From contig VXNO01000134.1 of assembly GCA_009840575.1 (NCBI GenBank), forward strand, positions 1 to 42,299: a stretch of 42,299 nucleotides of DNA. The letters are read 5' to 3'. A program made the translations under genes and the position numbers. A model generated the notes under the pieces. It was given only the letters and a program-made list of their open reading frames with translations. It was not told the DNA's origin and did not search any database. The stretch is from Chloroflexota bacterium. GTDB lineage: Bacteria; Chloroflexota; Anaerolineae; Aggregatilineales; Phototrophicaceae. Positions 20,051 through 28,245 of the stretch are shown here, piece after piece; the first letter of the stretch is position 1; the number at the start of each line of letters is the position of its first letter.

Positions 20051-21484
20051 TTAGCCTTGTTCTGCGCCCAATTTGCGCGCGCTGGCTTGGCGGAACGCAT
20101 CCAGAATTTTATAATAGCCCGTGCAGCGACACAGGTTGCCGCTGATGCTGATGTTGATTTGCTCGGTATCGGGCTGGGGGATCTCGTCCAGCAGCTTCGC
20201 TCCCGCCATCAGGAAGCCGGGCGTACAATAGCCGCATTGCACAGCCGCGGCGTCGATGAACGCCTGCTGGATGGGGTGCAGGGCGTCTTCCGTTGCCAAG
20301 CCCTCGATGGTGATGACCTCTGCCCCATGCGCGCGCGGGGCATGCACCATGCAAGCCATCACCGCCACATCATCCAGGAAGACCGTGCAAGCGCCACATT
20401 CGCCTTCCGCGCAGCCTTCTTTGGTGCCCGGCAGCTTGACATCTTCGCGCAGCCAATGCAAAAGCGATTTCTGTTGCCCGCTGCTGATGCGCACAGTATT
20501 TCCATTGACGCGGCTCTCGATGGGGCTATCCGGCTGGTGCACGGTTGCTTTGGGCAGCCCCGCCGCGACTCGCCCACCCTGCCTGCCCCAGAGCATGGGT
20601 GGCTGCGCGGGCAAACCATGAGCATAGCCATCCGCCGCCAGTCGCCGCAAGGCTTTCGCCACCAGCGCTTTGACCATTTCACTGCGGTATTCGGCGCTGC
20701 CCCGCACATCGTCGATAGGCGCGGGATAGCCTCCCGCAAGGCGCGCCACCGCGGAAATCACCGCCGGGCTCAGCTCCTTGCCACGCAAGTATTCTTCAGC
20801 TTGAGGCACAGTCACGATAGTCGGCGCGACGCTGCCCAAGGCGATGCGCGCATCCAACATAACGCCGTCGGCTTGGCGCTTTAGCCAGATCGCCACATCA
20901 ACCACCGAGATGGCCTGCGCCCGCCGCAGTCCCAGCTTGAGGAATATGCCCCGCTCACCCTCACCAAGCGCGGGAATATGAATCGCCCGCAGCAGCTCGT
21001 CGGGTTGCAGGACGGTCTGCCGGAAGCCGCTGTAGAAGTCTTGCAAAGGCAACCGGCGCTTGCCCTGCGCGGATTGCAAAGTAAGCTCTGCGCCCAGGGC
21101 AATCAGCGGGGTGATGGTGTCATTGGCGGGGGAAGCCGTGATGAGATTGCCGGCAATGGTGGCGCGATTGCGGATTTGCGGCGCGCCGACTTCCCAAGAG
21201 GCTTGCGCCAGGGGCGTCGCGCGCTCGCGGATGAGCTGGCTGCCCAGGACATGATTGTGCGTGATCAGCGGTCCCAACGTGATAATCCCGTTTTCGAGCG
21301 TGATGGCGTCCAGCCCGGGCACGCGCGTGATATCGATGAGGGTGTTCAAATGCGGATGCTGGTCCCGTTCCATTTCGATAATCAGGTCAGTACCGCCAGC
21401 GACGATGCGCGCCGCTCGCCCCTGCTCCGCCAGCAATGCCAGGGCTTCGTCAAGGCTGCTCACACTATGATAGGCTTGCCACAT
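20051..21484 (-). CDS. fused FAD-binding and [2Fe-2S] subunit of xanthine-dehydrogenase-type enzyme
   Basis: 477 residues from the ATG at 21484, with AGGAGG 10 bases upstream; longer in-frame extensions overlap the metallophosphoesterase gene. Residues 1 to about 290 are the FAD subunit (AGGTDLI, then RNRATIAGNLITASPAND at 105-122). Residues about 325-477 are the two-cluster ferredoxin-like subunit with all eight ligands: Cys358, 363, 366, 378 and Cys417, 420, 452, 454. Eukaryotic XDH has the order FeS-FAD-Mo and E. coli has separate xdhB (FAD) and xdhC (FeS). Here FAD precedes FeS in one chain, consistent with fusion of an xdhB-xdhC pair. It carries electrons from the Mo site of the 16044-18269 product. 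Confidence 0.92.
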   Translation of the reverse strand: MWQAYHSVSSLDEALALLAEQGRAARIVAGGTDLIIEMERDQHPHLNTLIDITRVPGLDAITLENGIITLGPLITHNHVLGSQLIRERATPLAQASWEVGAPQIRNRATIAGNLITASPANDTITPLIALGAELTLQSAQGKRRLPLQDFYSGFRQTVLQPDELLRAIHIPALGEGERGIFLKLGLRRAQAISVVDVAIWLKRQADGVMLDARIALGSVAPTIVTVPQAEEYLRGKELSPAVISAVARLAGGYPAPIDDVRGSAEYRSEMVKALVAKALRRLAADGYAHGLPAQPPMLWGRQGGRVAAGLPKATVHQPDSPIESRVNGNTVRISSGQQKSLLHWLREDVKLPGTKEGCAEGECGACTVFLDDVAVMACMVHAPRAHGAEVITIEGLATEDALHPIQQAFIDAAAVQCGYCTPGFLMAGAKLLDEIPQPDTEQINISISGNLCRCTGYYKILDAFRQASARKLGAEQG

Positions 21485-21513
21485 AAACTTGCCGCCTCCT
21501 GCCGGCGCTGTGC

Positions 21514-22125
21514 CTAGAGCGGGTTTAATTCGAGCACGGTGAATGGGTTGATATTGATGACGCAGGTGGACAGGTATTGGGTGCGGACAACCTTGCGCCG
21601 GTCCCAAGTATGTACATGTCCATGCAGCATATAGCGCGGACGAAACCAACGCATGAAGGTTAGGAAGCTATGAAAGCCGCGATGCGCGACATCCTTGCCA
21701 TCGTGAATATCGCGCGCGGGCGAATGCGTTACGAAGAGGTCGATGCCGCGCCGCCGCAGCCACCGATGCGCCAGGATTTTTGGCGCCAAACCCAAGACCA
21801 TCCTGCGCATCTGCGCCTGGCTGTATTGGATTTCGCCTTTGTTATAACGGACGCAGCCTTCCAAGCCGGTCATGGTCAAGCCGCGATACTGCAAGACCTG
21901 GCGGTGCAGGTCAATGCCGCCGGGCGGTTCTTCGTGGTAGCGCTCGTCGTGGTTGCCACGCACATAGTAGAGTGGGACTTGCAAGATGCTGGTGATGAAT
22001 TCCAGGTAGTTGGGTGGCATATCTCCGCAACTGATGACCAGGTCAATATCGTGATACTGGCGGCGCAAGTTGACCGCGCTGTGCAACTGCGGCATCTCAG
22101 TATCGCTGACGCAGAGGATTTTCAC
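21514..22125 (-). CDS. calcineurin-like metallophosphoesterase
   Basis: 203 residues with the five metallophosphoesterase blocks: SDTEM (usually D-x-H), VISCGDMP, VRGNHDER, FVTHSPARD and LHGHVHTWD. The first block has Glu where most families have the metal-binding His, so one metal site may differ. The substrate is not identifiable from sequence. It starts 18 bases after the LLM oxidoreductase stop and is followed by the Mo-hydroxylase genes, so it belongs to the same transcription unit. A role in phosphate-ester removal linked to purine or cofactor metabolism is only a guess. Confidence 0.8.
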   Translation of the reverse strand: MKILCVSDTEMPQLHSAVNLRRQYHDIDLVISCGDMPPNYLEFITSILQVPLYYVRGNHDERYHEEPPGGIDLHRQVLQYRGLTMTGLEGCVRYNKGEIQYSQAQMRRMVLGLAPKILAHRWLRRRGIDLFVTHSPARDIHDGKDVAHRGFHSFLTFMRWFRPRYMLHGHVHTWDRRKVVRTQYLSTCVININPFTVLELNPL

Positions 22126-22143
22126 GCCGCCCGCCCCGCGCTC

Positions 22144-23151
22144 TTAGTCAGAAAAACCCTCAGCAAAGGTATCGATCATCAAACGGACATCGTCGCCCAG
22201 GGGATAGAGGATGGGGCAGGTCGCGCCGGCGCGCATATACTCGCGCACTTTGGCTTTGCACTCGGCTGGGCTGCCACTAGCGGTGATCATCTGCACGACA
22301 TCATCGGGCACGAGTTTCATCGCTTCCAATATCTGCGCTTCTGTGGCGGGCCAGGTCAGAACTTGGCCGATTTCGTCCAGCAAATCCTGGCTGACGCCGC
22401 TGGCTTTCATGATGTGCGGCTGCTGTCCTAGATACTGCGTAACCAGCTTGCGCGCCGCATCCAGCGCTTTGCCGCGGTCATGATCCACCGAGCAGACAAC
22501 CAATTGCGGGCGGTCAATATCGTAGACTGACTTGCCCGCGCGTTTGGCACCAATCTCCAGCTGCGCCATGGCTGATTCGTTGTATTTGGGCGAAACCAGG
22601 TAATTCAGCACCACGCCATCGGCGATTTCGCCGGTCAGCGCCATCATTTTGGGACCAGTCGCCCCGATATAAATGGGCACATTGCGCGGCTCCTTGCGCC
22701 CGTGCACGACATCCAGCTCGACATCGGTGAGCTGCACGAACTCGCCCGCGAAGGTTACTCGCTCGCGGTTAAGCAGGCGGCGCACAGTCGTAACGACCTC
22801 GCGCATAGCCAGCAGGTTTTTGCGGCGGGTGATGCCGACTTTTGCCGCCAGCGGATCCCACCAAGCGCCGATGCCGCAATAGATACGGTCTGCCGCCAGG
22901 TCGTCCAGGGTCAGGAAGGTCGCCGCGATGACAGCCGCGTTGCGCGTCCAGTTGTTGATGACGCCCGAGCCGATTTTGATGCGCGTGGTAGTGGCTGCAA
23001 AAGCTGCCATGGGCACAATGGCATCGCGCACCAAGCGGCTTTCGGCTTGCCAGACCGCTTCAAAACCGCGCTCTTCAGCATATTGCACATAGGTAATCGC
23101 GTCACTCAGCGGGTGCGCGTCTTGCAGGTACAAGGCTACTCGGTCAGCCAT
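22144..23151 (-). CDS. LLM-class (F420-dependent type) flavin/deazaflavin oxidoreductase
   Basis: 335 residues, luciferase-like monooxygenase fold. The pattern follows the Mer-like F420-dependent branch: [75 protein letters not shown] and a C-terminal [11 protein letters not shown]420 use, rather than FMN, is suggested by its position next to cofC, cofD, cofE and an F420 reductase. The substrate is unknown; methylene-tetrahydrofolate or tetrahydromethanopterin-type reduction is one option for Mer homologues. It has its own candidate promoter at 23192-23221 and heads the block that leads into the Mo-hydroxylase genes. Confidence 0.85.
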   Translation of the reverse strand: MADRVALYLQDAHPLSDAITYVQYAEERGFEAVWQAESRLVRDAIVPMAAFAATTTRIKIGSGVINNWTRNAAVIAATFLTLDDLAADRIYCGIGAWWDPLAAKVGITRRKNLLAMREVVTTVRRLLNRERVTFAGEFVQLTDVELDVVHGRKEPRNVPIYIGATGPKMMALTGEIADGVVLNYLVSPKYNESAMAQLEIGAKRAGKSVYDIDRPQLVVCSVDHDRGKALDAARKLVTQYLGQQPHIMKASGVSQDLLDEIGQVLTWPATEAQILEAMKLVPDDVVQMITASGSPAECKAKVREYMRAGATCPILYPLGDDVRLMIDTFAEGFSD

Positions 23152-23175
23152 AAGCTTTCTCCAAAATTGTTCTTA

Positions 23176-23221
23176 TGCCAATCACGCCATTATTATTGCG
23201 CAGCATCGGCGCAATTGGCAA
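23176..23221 (-). promoter_or_regulatory. promoter with a dyad filling its spacer, upstream of the LLM gene
   Basis: On the minus strand TTGCCA (-35, plus 23216-23221) is followed by 18 bases and AATAAT (-10, plus 23192-23197), each one base from consensus. A perfect inverted repeat ATTGCGC-7-GCGCAAT (plus 23195-23201 and 23209-23215) occupies the spacer. A second, outer pair TGCCAAT/ATTGGCA (23176-23182 and 23214-23220) overlaps both hexamers. Dyads placed this way are typical operators. The predicted start lies about 35 bases before the LLM ATG. The regulator is unknown. The same dyad could also form an RNA hairpin after cofC, but no T-run follows. Confidence 0.5.
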
Positions 23222-23230
23222 ATGCCAGGC

Positions 23231-23878
23231 TCAGCGAATGTCCTGGATGGGATTCAGCGCGGGCAGGTAGTCGTATCCACCCCGCGCGATGATGCGCTGG
23301 TAGCTGTGCAAGTCGGCTGGCACATCAATATCCAATTTTGTGCGCGGCGAATCGTAGCGCCGCACTGCGATGCCCCTTTGCTCGGCGGCTTCGATATGTC
23401 GCGCATAGCTGCCAGCGCCATAAGTATACATAATCGCGCCCGGCGGTCGCGCCAGCAGCGCATTTGTGCCGTCCTCTTCGCTGTCAGTGGCGATTACGAT
23501 GGAGCTCTCTGTAGATAAGTCGACCATCTGGTCAATATCCTCGCCATTGATAAAGGGCAAATCGGCAGGCAGCACCAGGACGGCATCGGCGCGCCAGGCT
23601 TGCAGCACCATAGTCGCCCGCAGCAGCGCTGGATTTAGGCTGGAGTCGGCGCTTTCTTGCAACGTCTTCGCGCCCAGCTCCCGCGCGATGGACAGCGCCT
23701 TGGTATCCCGCGAGATGACCAGCGCGCCCGTGATCGTCTCGGCAGTCATCACCACCGAAAGCACATGCCGAAACATTGCCTGCGCCAGCAGGTAGCGCTC
23801 TTCGGGCAGCAGGACATGCGCCAGGCGGCTCTTGGCGAGTATCAATGGCTTGACCGGGATAATCGCCCACAGACTCAT
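23231..23878 (-). CDS. cofC: 2-phospho-L-lactate / phosphoenolpyruvate guanylyltransferase
   Basis: 215 residues from the ATG at 23878, which overlaps the cofD stop (ATGA). It activates 2-phospholactate or phosphoenolpyruvate with GTP for F420 side-chain synthesis. The family start SLWAIIPVKPLILAKSRLA is complete; VLVLPADLPFINGEDI is the metal/nucleotide motif of this MobA-like fold, and SYARHIEAAEQRG with LDIDVPADL closes the protein. Whether it prefers phosphoenolpyruvate (FbiD-like) or phospholactate cannot be read directly. The nitroreductase next door favours the phosphoenolpyruvate route. Confidence 0.92.
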   Translation of the reverse strand: MSLWAIIPVKPLILAKSRLAHVLLPEERYLLAQAMFRHVLSVVMTAETITGALVISRDTKALSIARELGAKTLQESADSSLNPALLRATMVLQAWRADAVLVLPADLPFINGEDIDQMVDLSTESSIVIATDSEEDGTNALLARPPGAIMYTYGAGSYARHIEAAEQRGIAVRRYDSPRTKLDIDVPADLHSYQRIIARGGYDYLPALNPIQDIR

Positions 23879-24813
23879 GCTCGCCAGCCCCGCGCCCAAT
23901 CCAGTGCGTCGCGGGCCAAAGCCACTTTTCGCTCCAGGCTCGTCATCAGTGTATCCCGCCGCGTTGCGCGCAGCCAGTCAAGTTGAAAAACGGGATTGCG
24001 CAGGTCGTCCACAAAGCCATCAATGACCCCCGCATAGCTACGCGCGACCGCCCGCGCCGATACCTCCAAGCCCATTTCGCGCATGATCTTGGCGGTCGGA
24101 CCTTTGACCGCATCGCCGCCGACCAGCGGACTTATGGCCACTTTGGGAACGGACAAGGATTCCAACAGATCCAGCAAGCCCGGCACTGCCAGGATAGGCG
24201 CAATCGACAGCCAAGGGTTGGACGGCGCGATAAGAATCATGTCGGCGCTGGTCAATGCCTCGCGCACTACTTCGGACAGGCGCGCTTCTTTGTCAACATT
24301 ATAGCGGATTTGCTGGATTGCCGGCTGCCAGCGCTGCTTGACGAAGTAGTCCTGGAAACTTAACTCGCCATGTTCGCGCGTGAGTATGGTCGTGGGTATT
24401 TCGGCATCGCACATGGGCAGGATTGCCGCTTCTATGCCCAGCCGCCGAGCGATGCTGCTGGTGAAGTCCGTCAGGCTGACCTGCTCACGCATGGCTTGCG
24501 TGCGCAGCAGGTGCATCGCCAGGTCCTGGTCGCCCAATTTGAACCAGGCTTTGAAGGCATAACGCCGCTTGAGGCTATCCAGGACATGGGCGCTGTCATC
24601 GGCAATGCCCCAGCCCTGCCGTGGATCGACCGCGCCAGACAAGGTATAGATGAGCGTATCGATATCGGGGCAGATTTTTAGCCCCAGGTGCCAAAAGTCG
24701 TCGCCCGTGTTGACGATGAAGGCCAACTGCGGGGGCGGCTGCAAGTTCGCCAAGCCCAGCGCCAGCTTCGCGCCGCCGACGCCGCCCGTCAGCACGGTGA
24801 TTTTTTCGCTCAT
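23875..24813 (-). CDS. cofD: 2-phospho-L-lactate transferase (CofD/FbiA)
   Basis: 312 residues from the ATG at 24813, overlapping the nitroreductase stop as ATGA; a further in-frame ATG lies six bases upstream. It transfers the phospholactyl or enolpyruvyl group to the deazaflavin FO, giving (dehydro-)F420-0. The N-terminal signature VLTGGVGGAKLALGL, the FIVNTGDDFWHLGLKICPDIDTLIY block (kept short here) and APSNPWLSIAPIL are the conserved parts of this family. It lies in a cofE-nitroreductase-cofD-cofC string with overlaps at two of the three junctions. Confidence 0.95.
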   Translation of the reverse strand: MSEKITVLTGGVGGAKLALGLANLQPPPQLAFIVNTGDDFWHLGLKICPDIDTLIYTLSGAVDPRQGWGIADDSAHVLDSLKRRYAFKAWFKLGDQDLAMHLLRTQAMREQVSLTDFTSSIARRLGIEAAILPMCDAEIPTTILTREHGELSFQDYFVKQRWQPAIQQIRYNVDKEARLSEVVREALTSADMILIAPSNPWLSIAPILAVPGLLDLLESLSVPKVAISPLVGGDAVKGPTAKIMREMGLEVSARAVARSYAGVIDGFVDDLRNPVFQLDWLRATRRDTLMTSLERKVALARDALDWARGWRA

Positions 24814-25415
24814 CGCCATACCGTTCTCGTTTCCCAGCCTTGGCGTCCCCGCTGGCGTTGCTGCGCTGGGTAGCCGAGCGTGATCAAGCCCTGCGGCTGC
24901 CAATCCGGCGGCAGGTCGAGCGTGCGCGCCACCAGTTCACCACAAAATAGCGGCGCACACATCCAGCAAGCGCCCAAGCCCAGGCTGTCGGCCATCAGCA
25001 AGATATTCTGCCCAGCCATGGCCACGCTTTGCTGCGCCATGCTGACTTCATGCTGGTTTCTTTGCGCATCGCTGTATACATCCATATCTATCATGCTCAG
25101 GCACAGCAGGATCAATAGCGGCGCGGCAGTAAGCCTTTCATAGGAGCGGCGCGCATCAGCTTCGATCAGTTCAGGCGGCAAGCCATCAGCGCCCAAATCC
25201 TGCCGCAGTTTCGCGCCCATCGCCGTTGCCAGTTGGCGCTTGCTCGCGGCGTCTTGCAGGATGACAAAGCGCCACGGCTGGCGATTATGCGCTGATGGCG
25301 CCCATATCGCCGCTTCCAATAGCTGGGCGATTTGCTCCTGCGGAACGGGCTGAGCCTGATAGCGCCGCAGCGAGCGCCGACCACGCATCTTGCGCAGCAA
25401 GTCCGCGGCGGTCAT
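24810..25415 (-). CDS. nitroreductase-family protein, likely dehydro-F420-0 reductase
   Basis: 201 residues, nitroreductase fold with the FMN-site pattern RRSLRRYQAQPVP at the start, APSAHNRQPWRF, and ADSLGLGACWMCAP near the end. In actinobacterial FbiB the C-terminal half is such a domain and reduces dehydro-F420-0 with FMN. Here the same domain is a separate gene placed 3 bases after cofE, whose product matches the N-terminal half of FbiB. The context therefore suggests that this organism builds F420 from phosphoenolpyruvate and needs this reduction. A general nitroreductase is the alternative. Confidence 0.75.
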   Translation of the reverse strand: MTAADLLRKMRGRRSLRRYQAQPVPQEQIAQLLEAAIWAPSAHNRQPWRFVILQDAASKRQLATAMGAKLRQDLGADGLPPELIEADARRSYERLTAAPLLILLCLSMIDMDVYSDAQRNQHEVSMAQQSVAMAGQNILLMADSLGLGACWMCAPLFCGELVARTLDLPPDWQPQGLITLGYPAQQRQRGRQGWETRTVWR

Positions 25416-25418
25416 GGC

Positions 25419-26186
25419 TTAGCGGTACAGGTCATGCTCGGGGGCGCGGATGAGGTCGGCTGCACAGCCCGGCTCCCCGCCCACATCCAGCCCGCGCAGC
25501 AGGACAGCCGGCAAGCCTTCATCCGCCTCGCCACAGAGCAGGTGCGCCGCCGAAGCCACCAGATCAGCATAAGCGACTTGGGTTATCTCCAGGATGCGCC
25601 CATACAGATCACGGCTGCCGCGCAGATCTTTACTGGCGGGCAAGCCAGCTACACCGATAGCCACGCCGATATTGCCCACGCGGAAAGGTCGCCCGTGCGT
25701 ATCGCTGATGATGACGCCGACCTGAAGGCCCAGCCGCGCCTGAATTTCTTCGCGGATGGCACTCGCCGCCTGGTCAGGGTTGATGGGCAGCAGCAAGGCG
25801 CGTTCATCGCCGCCTTCGATATTGCTCTGGTCGATGCCGGCGTTGGCGGATACAAAACCCAGCCGATGCTTGGTGACCAGCACGCCGCGCCGCTTGCGCG
25901 AAACATGCTCGGATTCGCTGAGGATTAGCTCGACCAAGCGCGGGTCTTTGTCCGTTTCCACAGCCAGATCAGCTGCCGCCGACGACGGGCGGACTGTGTC
26001 CAGGCAGACCAATCTGCCCGCCGCCTTGGATACGATCTTTGAAGACACCACCAGGACATCGCCGCCCTGCAGCGCGATGCCAGCCGCGCGCGCTTTTTCT
26101 AGCATGATGTCAACGATATCGTCGCCAGCCTGGATCAGCGGGATGCCGGGGATGGCATAGGCGGAAAGCTGTGGAGCAGCCGGCAT
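25419..26186 (-). CDS. cofE: coenzyme F420-0:L-glutamate ligase
   Basis: 255 residues. It adds glutamate residues to F420-0 with GTP. Conserved pieces: PGIPLIQAGDDIVDIM at the N-terminus, VLVVSSKIVSKAAGR, LVTKHRLGFVSANAGIDQSN, LLLPINPDQAA and VGVIISDTHGRPFRVGNIGVAIG, which carry the GTP and metal sites. The length matches archaeal CofE and the N-terminal domain of FbiB. Its ATG is one base after the stop of the F420 reductase gene, so these are co-translated candidates. Confidence 0.94.
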   Translation of the reverse strand: MPAAPQLSAYAIPGIPLIQAGDDIVDIMLEKARAAGIALQGGDVLVVSSKIVSKAAGRLVCLDTVRPSSAAADLAVETDKDPRLVELILSESEHVSRKRRGVLVTKHRLGFVSANAGIDQSNIEGGDERALLLPINPDQAASAIREEIQARLGLQVGVIISDTHGRPFRVGNIGVAIGVAGLPASKDLRGSRDLYGRILEITQVAYADLVASAAHLLCGEADEGLPAVLLRGLDVGGEPGCAADLIRAPEHDLYR

Positions 26187-26187
26187 A

Positions 26188-26844
26188 TTAGCTATCCAAA
26201 CCCGTGATGCGGATGCCAGCGCCCTGGACGCGATAAGCGCGGTTGATGTGCAACAGCAAGGGCGTCAGCGACTCGGCGGCGATGGCATTCTGCAGCGCGC
26301 CGGCATCAATGCCGCGCATGCCAGCCGCAGCTGCCAGCTCAATCACTCGCGCCTTGGCATCAGCATCATCGGCGCAGACCAGCACATCGCAATCGACGGC
26401 TTTGTCTAGCTGGCGCAATTTAACCGCGCTGACATTCTGGAAAGCCGCCACTACAGTGACACTATCGCCCAGCAGCGCCTGCGCTTCCAATGCCGCCGCC
26501 GCCCCAGCCGGCAGGTTCACTTTTCTGACCTGCGGGGGTTGCAGCGGCACAGTCAGGTCAACCAGGATTTTGCCCGCGCAAGCCTCGCGCACGGTTTGCA
26601 AAGTCGCTTTGTGCGCGCTGTAGGGCACGCTCAAGACTACGATATCCGCCGCCGTCGCCGCCTCGACATTGCCCAGCCCGCGGAGCTGCCCGCCCGGGAC
26701 TTCGGCGCGCATTTCAGCCGCCCGTGATTGCGCCCGTTCCGCCGAGCGCGAGCCGATGATGATGCGGTAGCCATGCCGCGCCCAGCGCAGCGCCAAGCCC
26801 GCGCCTTCTTTGCCGGTGCCACCGAGTATCGCCAGTGTTTTCAT
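26188..26844 (-). CDS. npdG: NADPH:coenzyme F420 oxidoreductase
   Basis: 218 residues, the usual length for Fno/NpdG. It moves hydride between NADP(H) and F420, supplying reduced F420 to enzymes such as the LLM oxidoreductase. The N-terminal dinucleotide motif LAILGGTGKEGAGLALRWA is followed by IIIGSRSAERA, where Ser-Arg contacts the NADP 2'-phosphate. AAFQNVSAVKL and the C-terminal INRAYRVQGAGIRITGL are family-typical. It lies between ssnA and cofE with short gaps of 36 and 1 bases. Confidence 0.9.
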   Translation of the reverse strand: MKTLAILGGTGKEGAGLALRWARHGYRIIIGSRSAERAQSRAAEMRAEVPGGQLRGLGNVEAATAADIVVLSVPYSAHKATLQTVREACAGKILVDLTVPLQPPQVRKVNLPAGAAAALEAQALLGDSVTVVAAFQNVSAVKLRQLDKAVDCDVLVCADDADAKARVIELAAAAGMRGIDAGALQNAIAAESLTPLLLHINRAYRVQGAGIRITGLDS

Positions 26845-26880
26845 CGTTTCATTATCCCGTTTCGTTTTTTACCCCGTTCA

Positions 26881-28230
26881 TCAATCAAGGCTGGCAATCG
26901 CGTATTTTGTGTAGCGCTCCCAAACGCCAGGCGCTAACTCCCGCGCGGCGGCGGCAATGGCTTTTTCATCCAAAGTCAGCAGCTGCCGGTCGCGCATCAA
27001 GACCTTGCCCGCGCAGATAGTGGTGGTGACCATGGACGACTCGAAGCCGAAGAGGATATGCCAGGGCAAGTTGCCGGCGGTCAGCGGCGTGAAAGGCTCA
27101 TAATCAACGCAAATCAAATCGGCGGCTGCGCCCGGGCGGAGCTCGCCAATCGGCATTTCGGGGAAGAAGCGCCCCAGTAACGCGGCATTGTTGCCCCAAG
27201 CCATACGCGCAATCTGGTCGCCGGGCGCGCGGCGCGGGTCGCGGTTGACAACCTTGTGCAGCAGGTAAGCCGCTTTCCACTCCGCCCACATATTGTTGCT
27301 GAAGCCATCGTTACCCAGGCAGAGCGGCAGCCCCGCGCCCAGCAAGCCGTCAATATCGGCCACGCCCACGCCGTTGTTCATATTCGAGCGTGGCTGATGG
27401 CTGACCCAAACGCCGCGCTGCGCCAGCAAATCCCGTTCGGCGGCGTCAATATGCACGCAGTGGGCGGCGATGGTATTCTCGCGCCAGATGCCGAAGCGAT
27501 CCAGCCGCTGCACCACCCGCATATCGCTGCGGCGCAGGCTATCGACCTGGTCTGCTTCGTGCTCGGCGACATGGATGTGAAAACCGGCTTGGTCGGGCGC
27601 GGCATCCGCACAAGCGCGCAAGCTGGCATCCGACAAGCTCAAGCTGGCGTGCAAACCGAAAGTACCCCGCAAGCGACTGTGCCCGGCGGCAGCGCGCATA
27701 AAACGCAAATTTTCGGCGATGCCCGCCTGCATTTTCTCGAGACCATCGCGGTCGCTGACTTCATAACAGAGCAGCGCGCGCAAGCCGGCTTGGTCGACTG
27801 CCGCGCCAATGATATCCAGACTGCCGTCGATGCAGTTCGGGCTGGCGTGGTGGTCGATTAAACTGGTCGTGCCATGTTTGATGGCGTCCACCAGGCAGAC
27901 CAAAGCGCTGGCGCGAACGGTATCGGCATCCAGCGCTTTATCCAGGGGCCACCACAAGCGCTGTAAAATCTGGGGAAAATCGCGCGGCGACTCGCCCGGG
28001 ATGGCCATGCCGCGGGCATACGCGCCGTAAAAATGCGTATGCGCGCAGATACCGCCGGGCATCACAATCTGCCCGCGCGCATCGATGACCTCGACACCCG
28101 GATAGCTCGTCAGCAGCTCGTCGGTCTTGCCGATTGCGGCGATTGTCTCGCCATCGATATACAGCGCATGGTCGGCCAAGATGTCGGGCTGCGCGCCCAA
28201 TGTGATGAGCCTGGCATTGGTAATCAGCAT
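26881..28230 (-). CDS. ssnA: SsnA-type amidohydrolase
   Basis: 449 residues, the amidohydrolase (guanine deaminase / ATZ-TRZ) fold. Metal ligands: HTHFYG after VMPGGICA, HIHVAEHEAD, AAHCVHID and LGNDGFSNNMW. The stretches SHQPRSNMNNGVG, WAEWKAAYLLHK and PFTPLTAGNLPWHILFGF are particularly like SsnA, the protein tied to selenium-dependent Mo-hydroxylase loci in E. coli and clostridia, where its exact substrate is still unsettled. AAAAGGGC-type sequence precedes the ATG. Co-occurrence with ygeW, ygeY and yqeC supports the name; a generic nucleobase or nucleoside deaminase is the alternative. Confidence 0.85.
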   Translation of the reverse strand: MLITNARLITLGAQPDILADHALYIDGETIAAIGKTDELLTSYPGVEVIDARGQIVMPGGICAHTHFYGAYARGMAIPGESPRDFPQILQRLWWPLDKALDADTVRASALVCLVDAIKHGTTSLIDHHASPNCIDGSLDIIGAAVDQAGLRALLCYEVSDRDGLEKMQAGIAENLRFMRAAAGHSRLRGTFGLHASLSLSDASLRACADAAPDQAGFHIHVAEHEADQVDSLRRSDMRVVQRLDRFGIWRENTIAAHCVHIDAAERDLLAQRGVWVSHQPRSNMNNGVGVADIDGLLGAGLPLCLGNDGFSNNMWAEWKAAYLLHKVVNRDPRRAPGDQIARMAWGNNAALLGRFFPEMPIGELRPGAAADLICVDYEPFTPLTAGNLPWHILFGFESSMVTTTICAGKVLMRDRQLLTLDEKAIAAAARELAPGVWERYTKYAIASLD

Positions 28231-28245
28231 GGTTTTGCCCTTTTG

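Noticed and set aside
23195..23215. ATTGCGC dyad as an intrinsic terminator of cofC
   Set aside because: No T-run follows on the minus strand; the position between two good hexamers fits an operator better.
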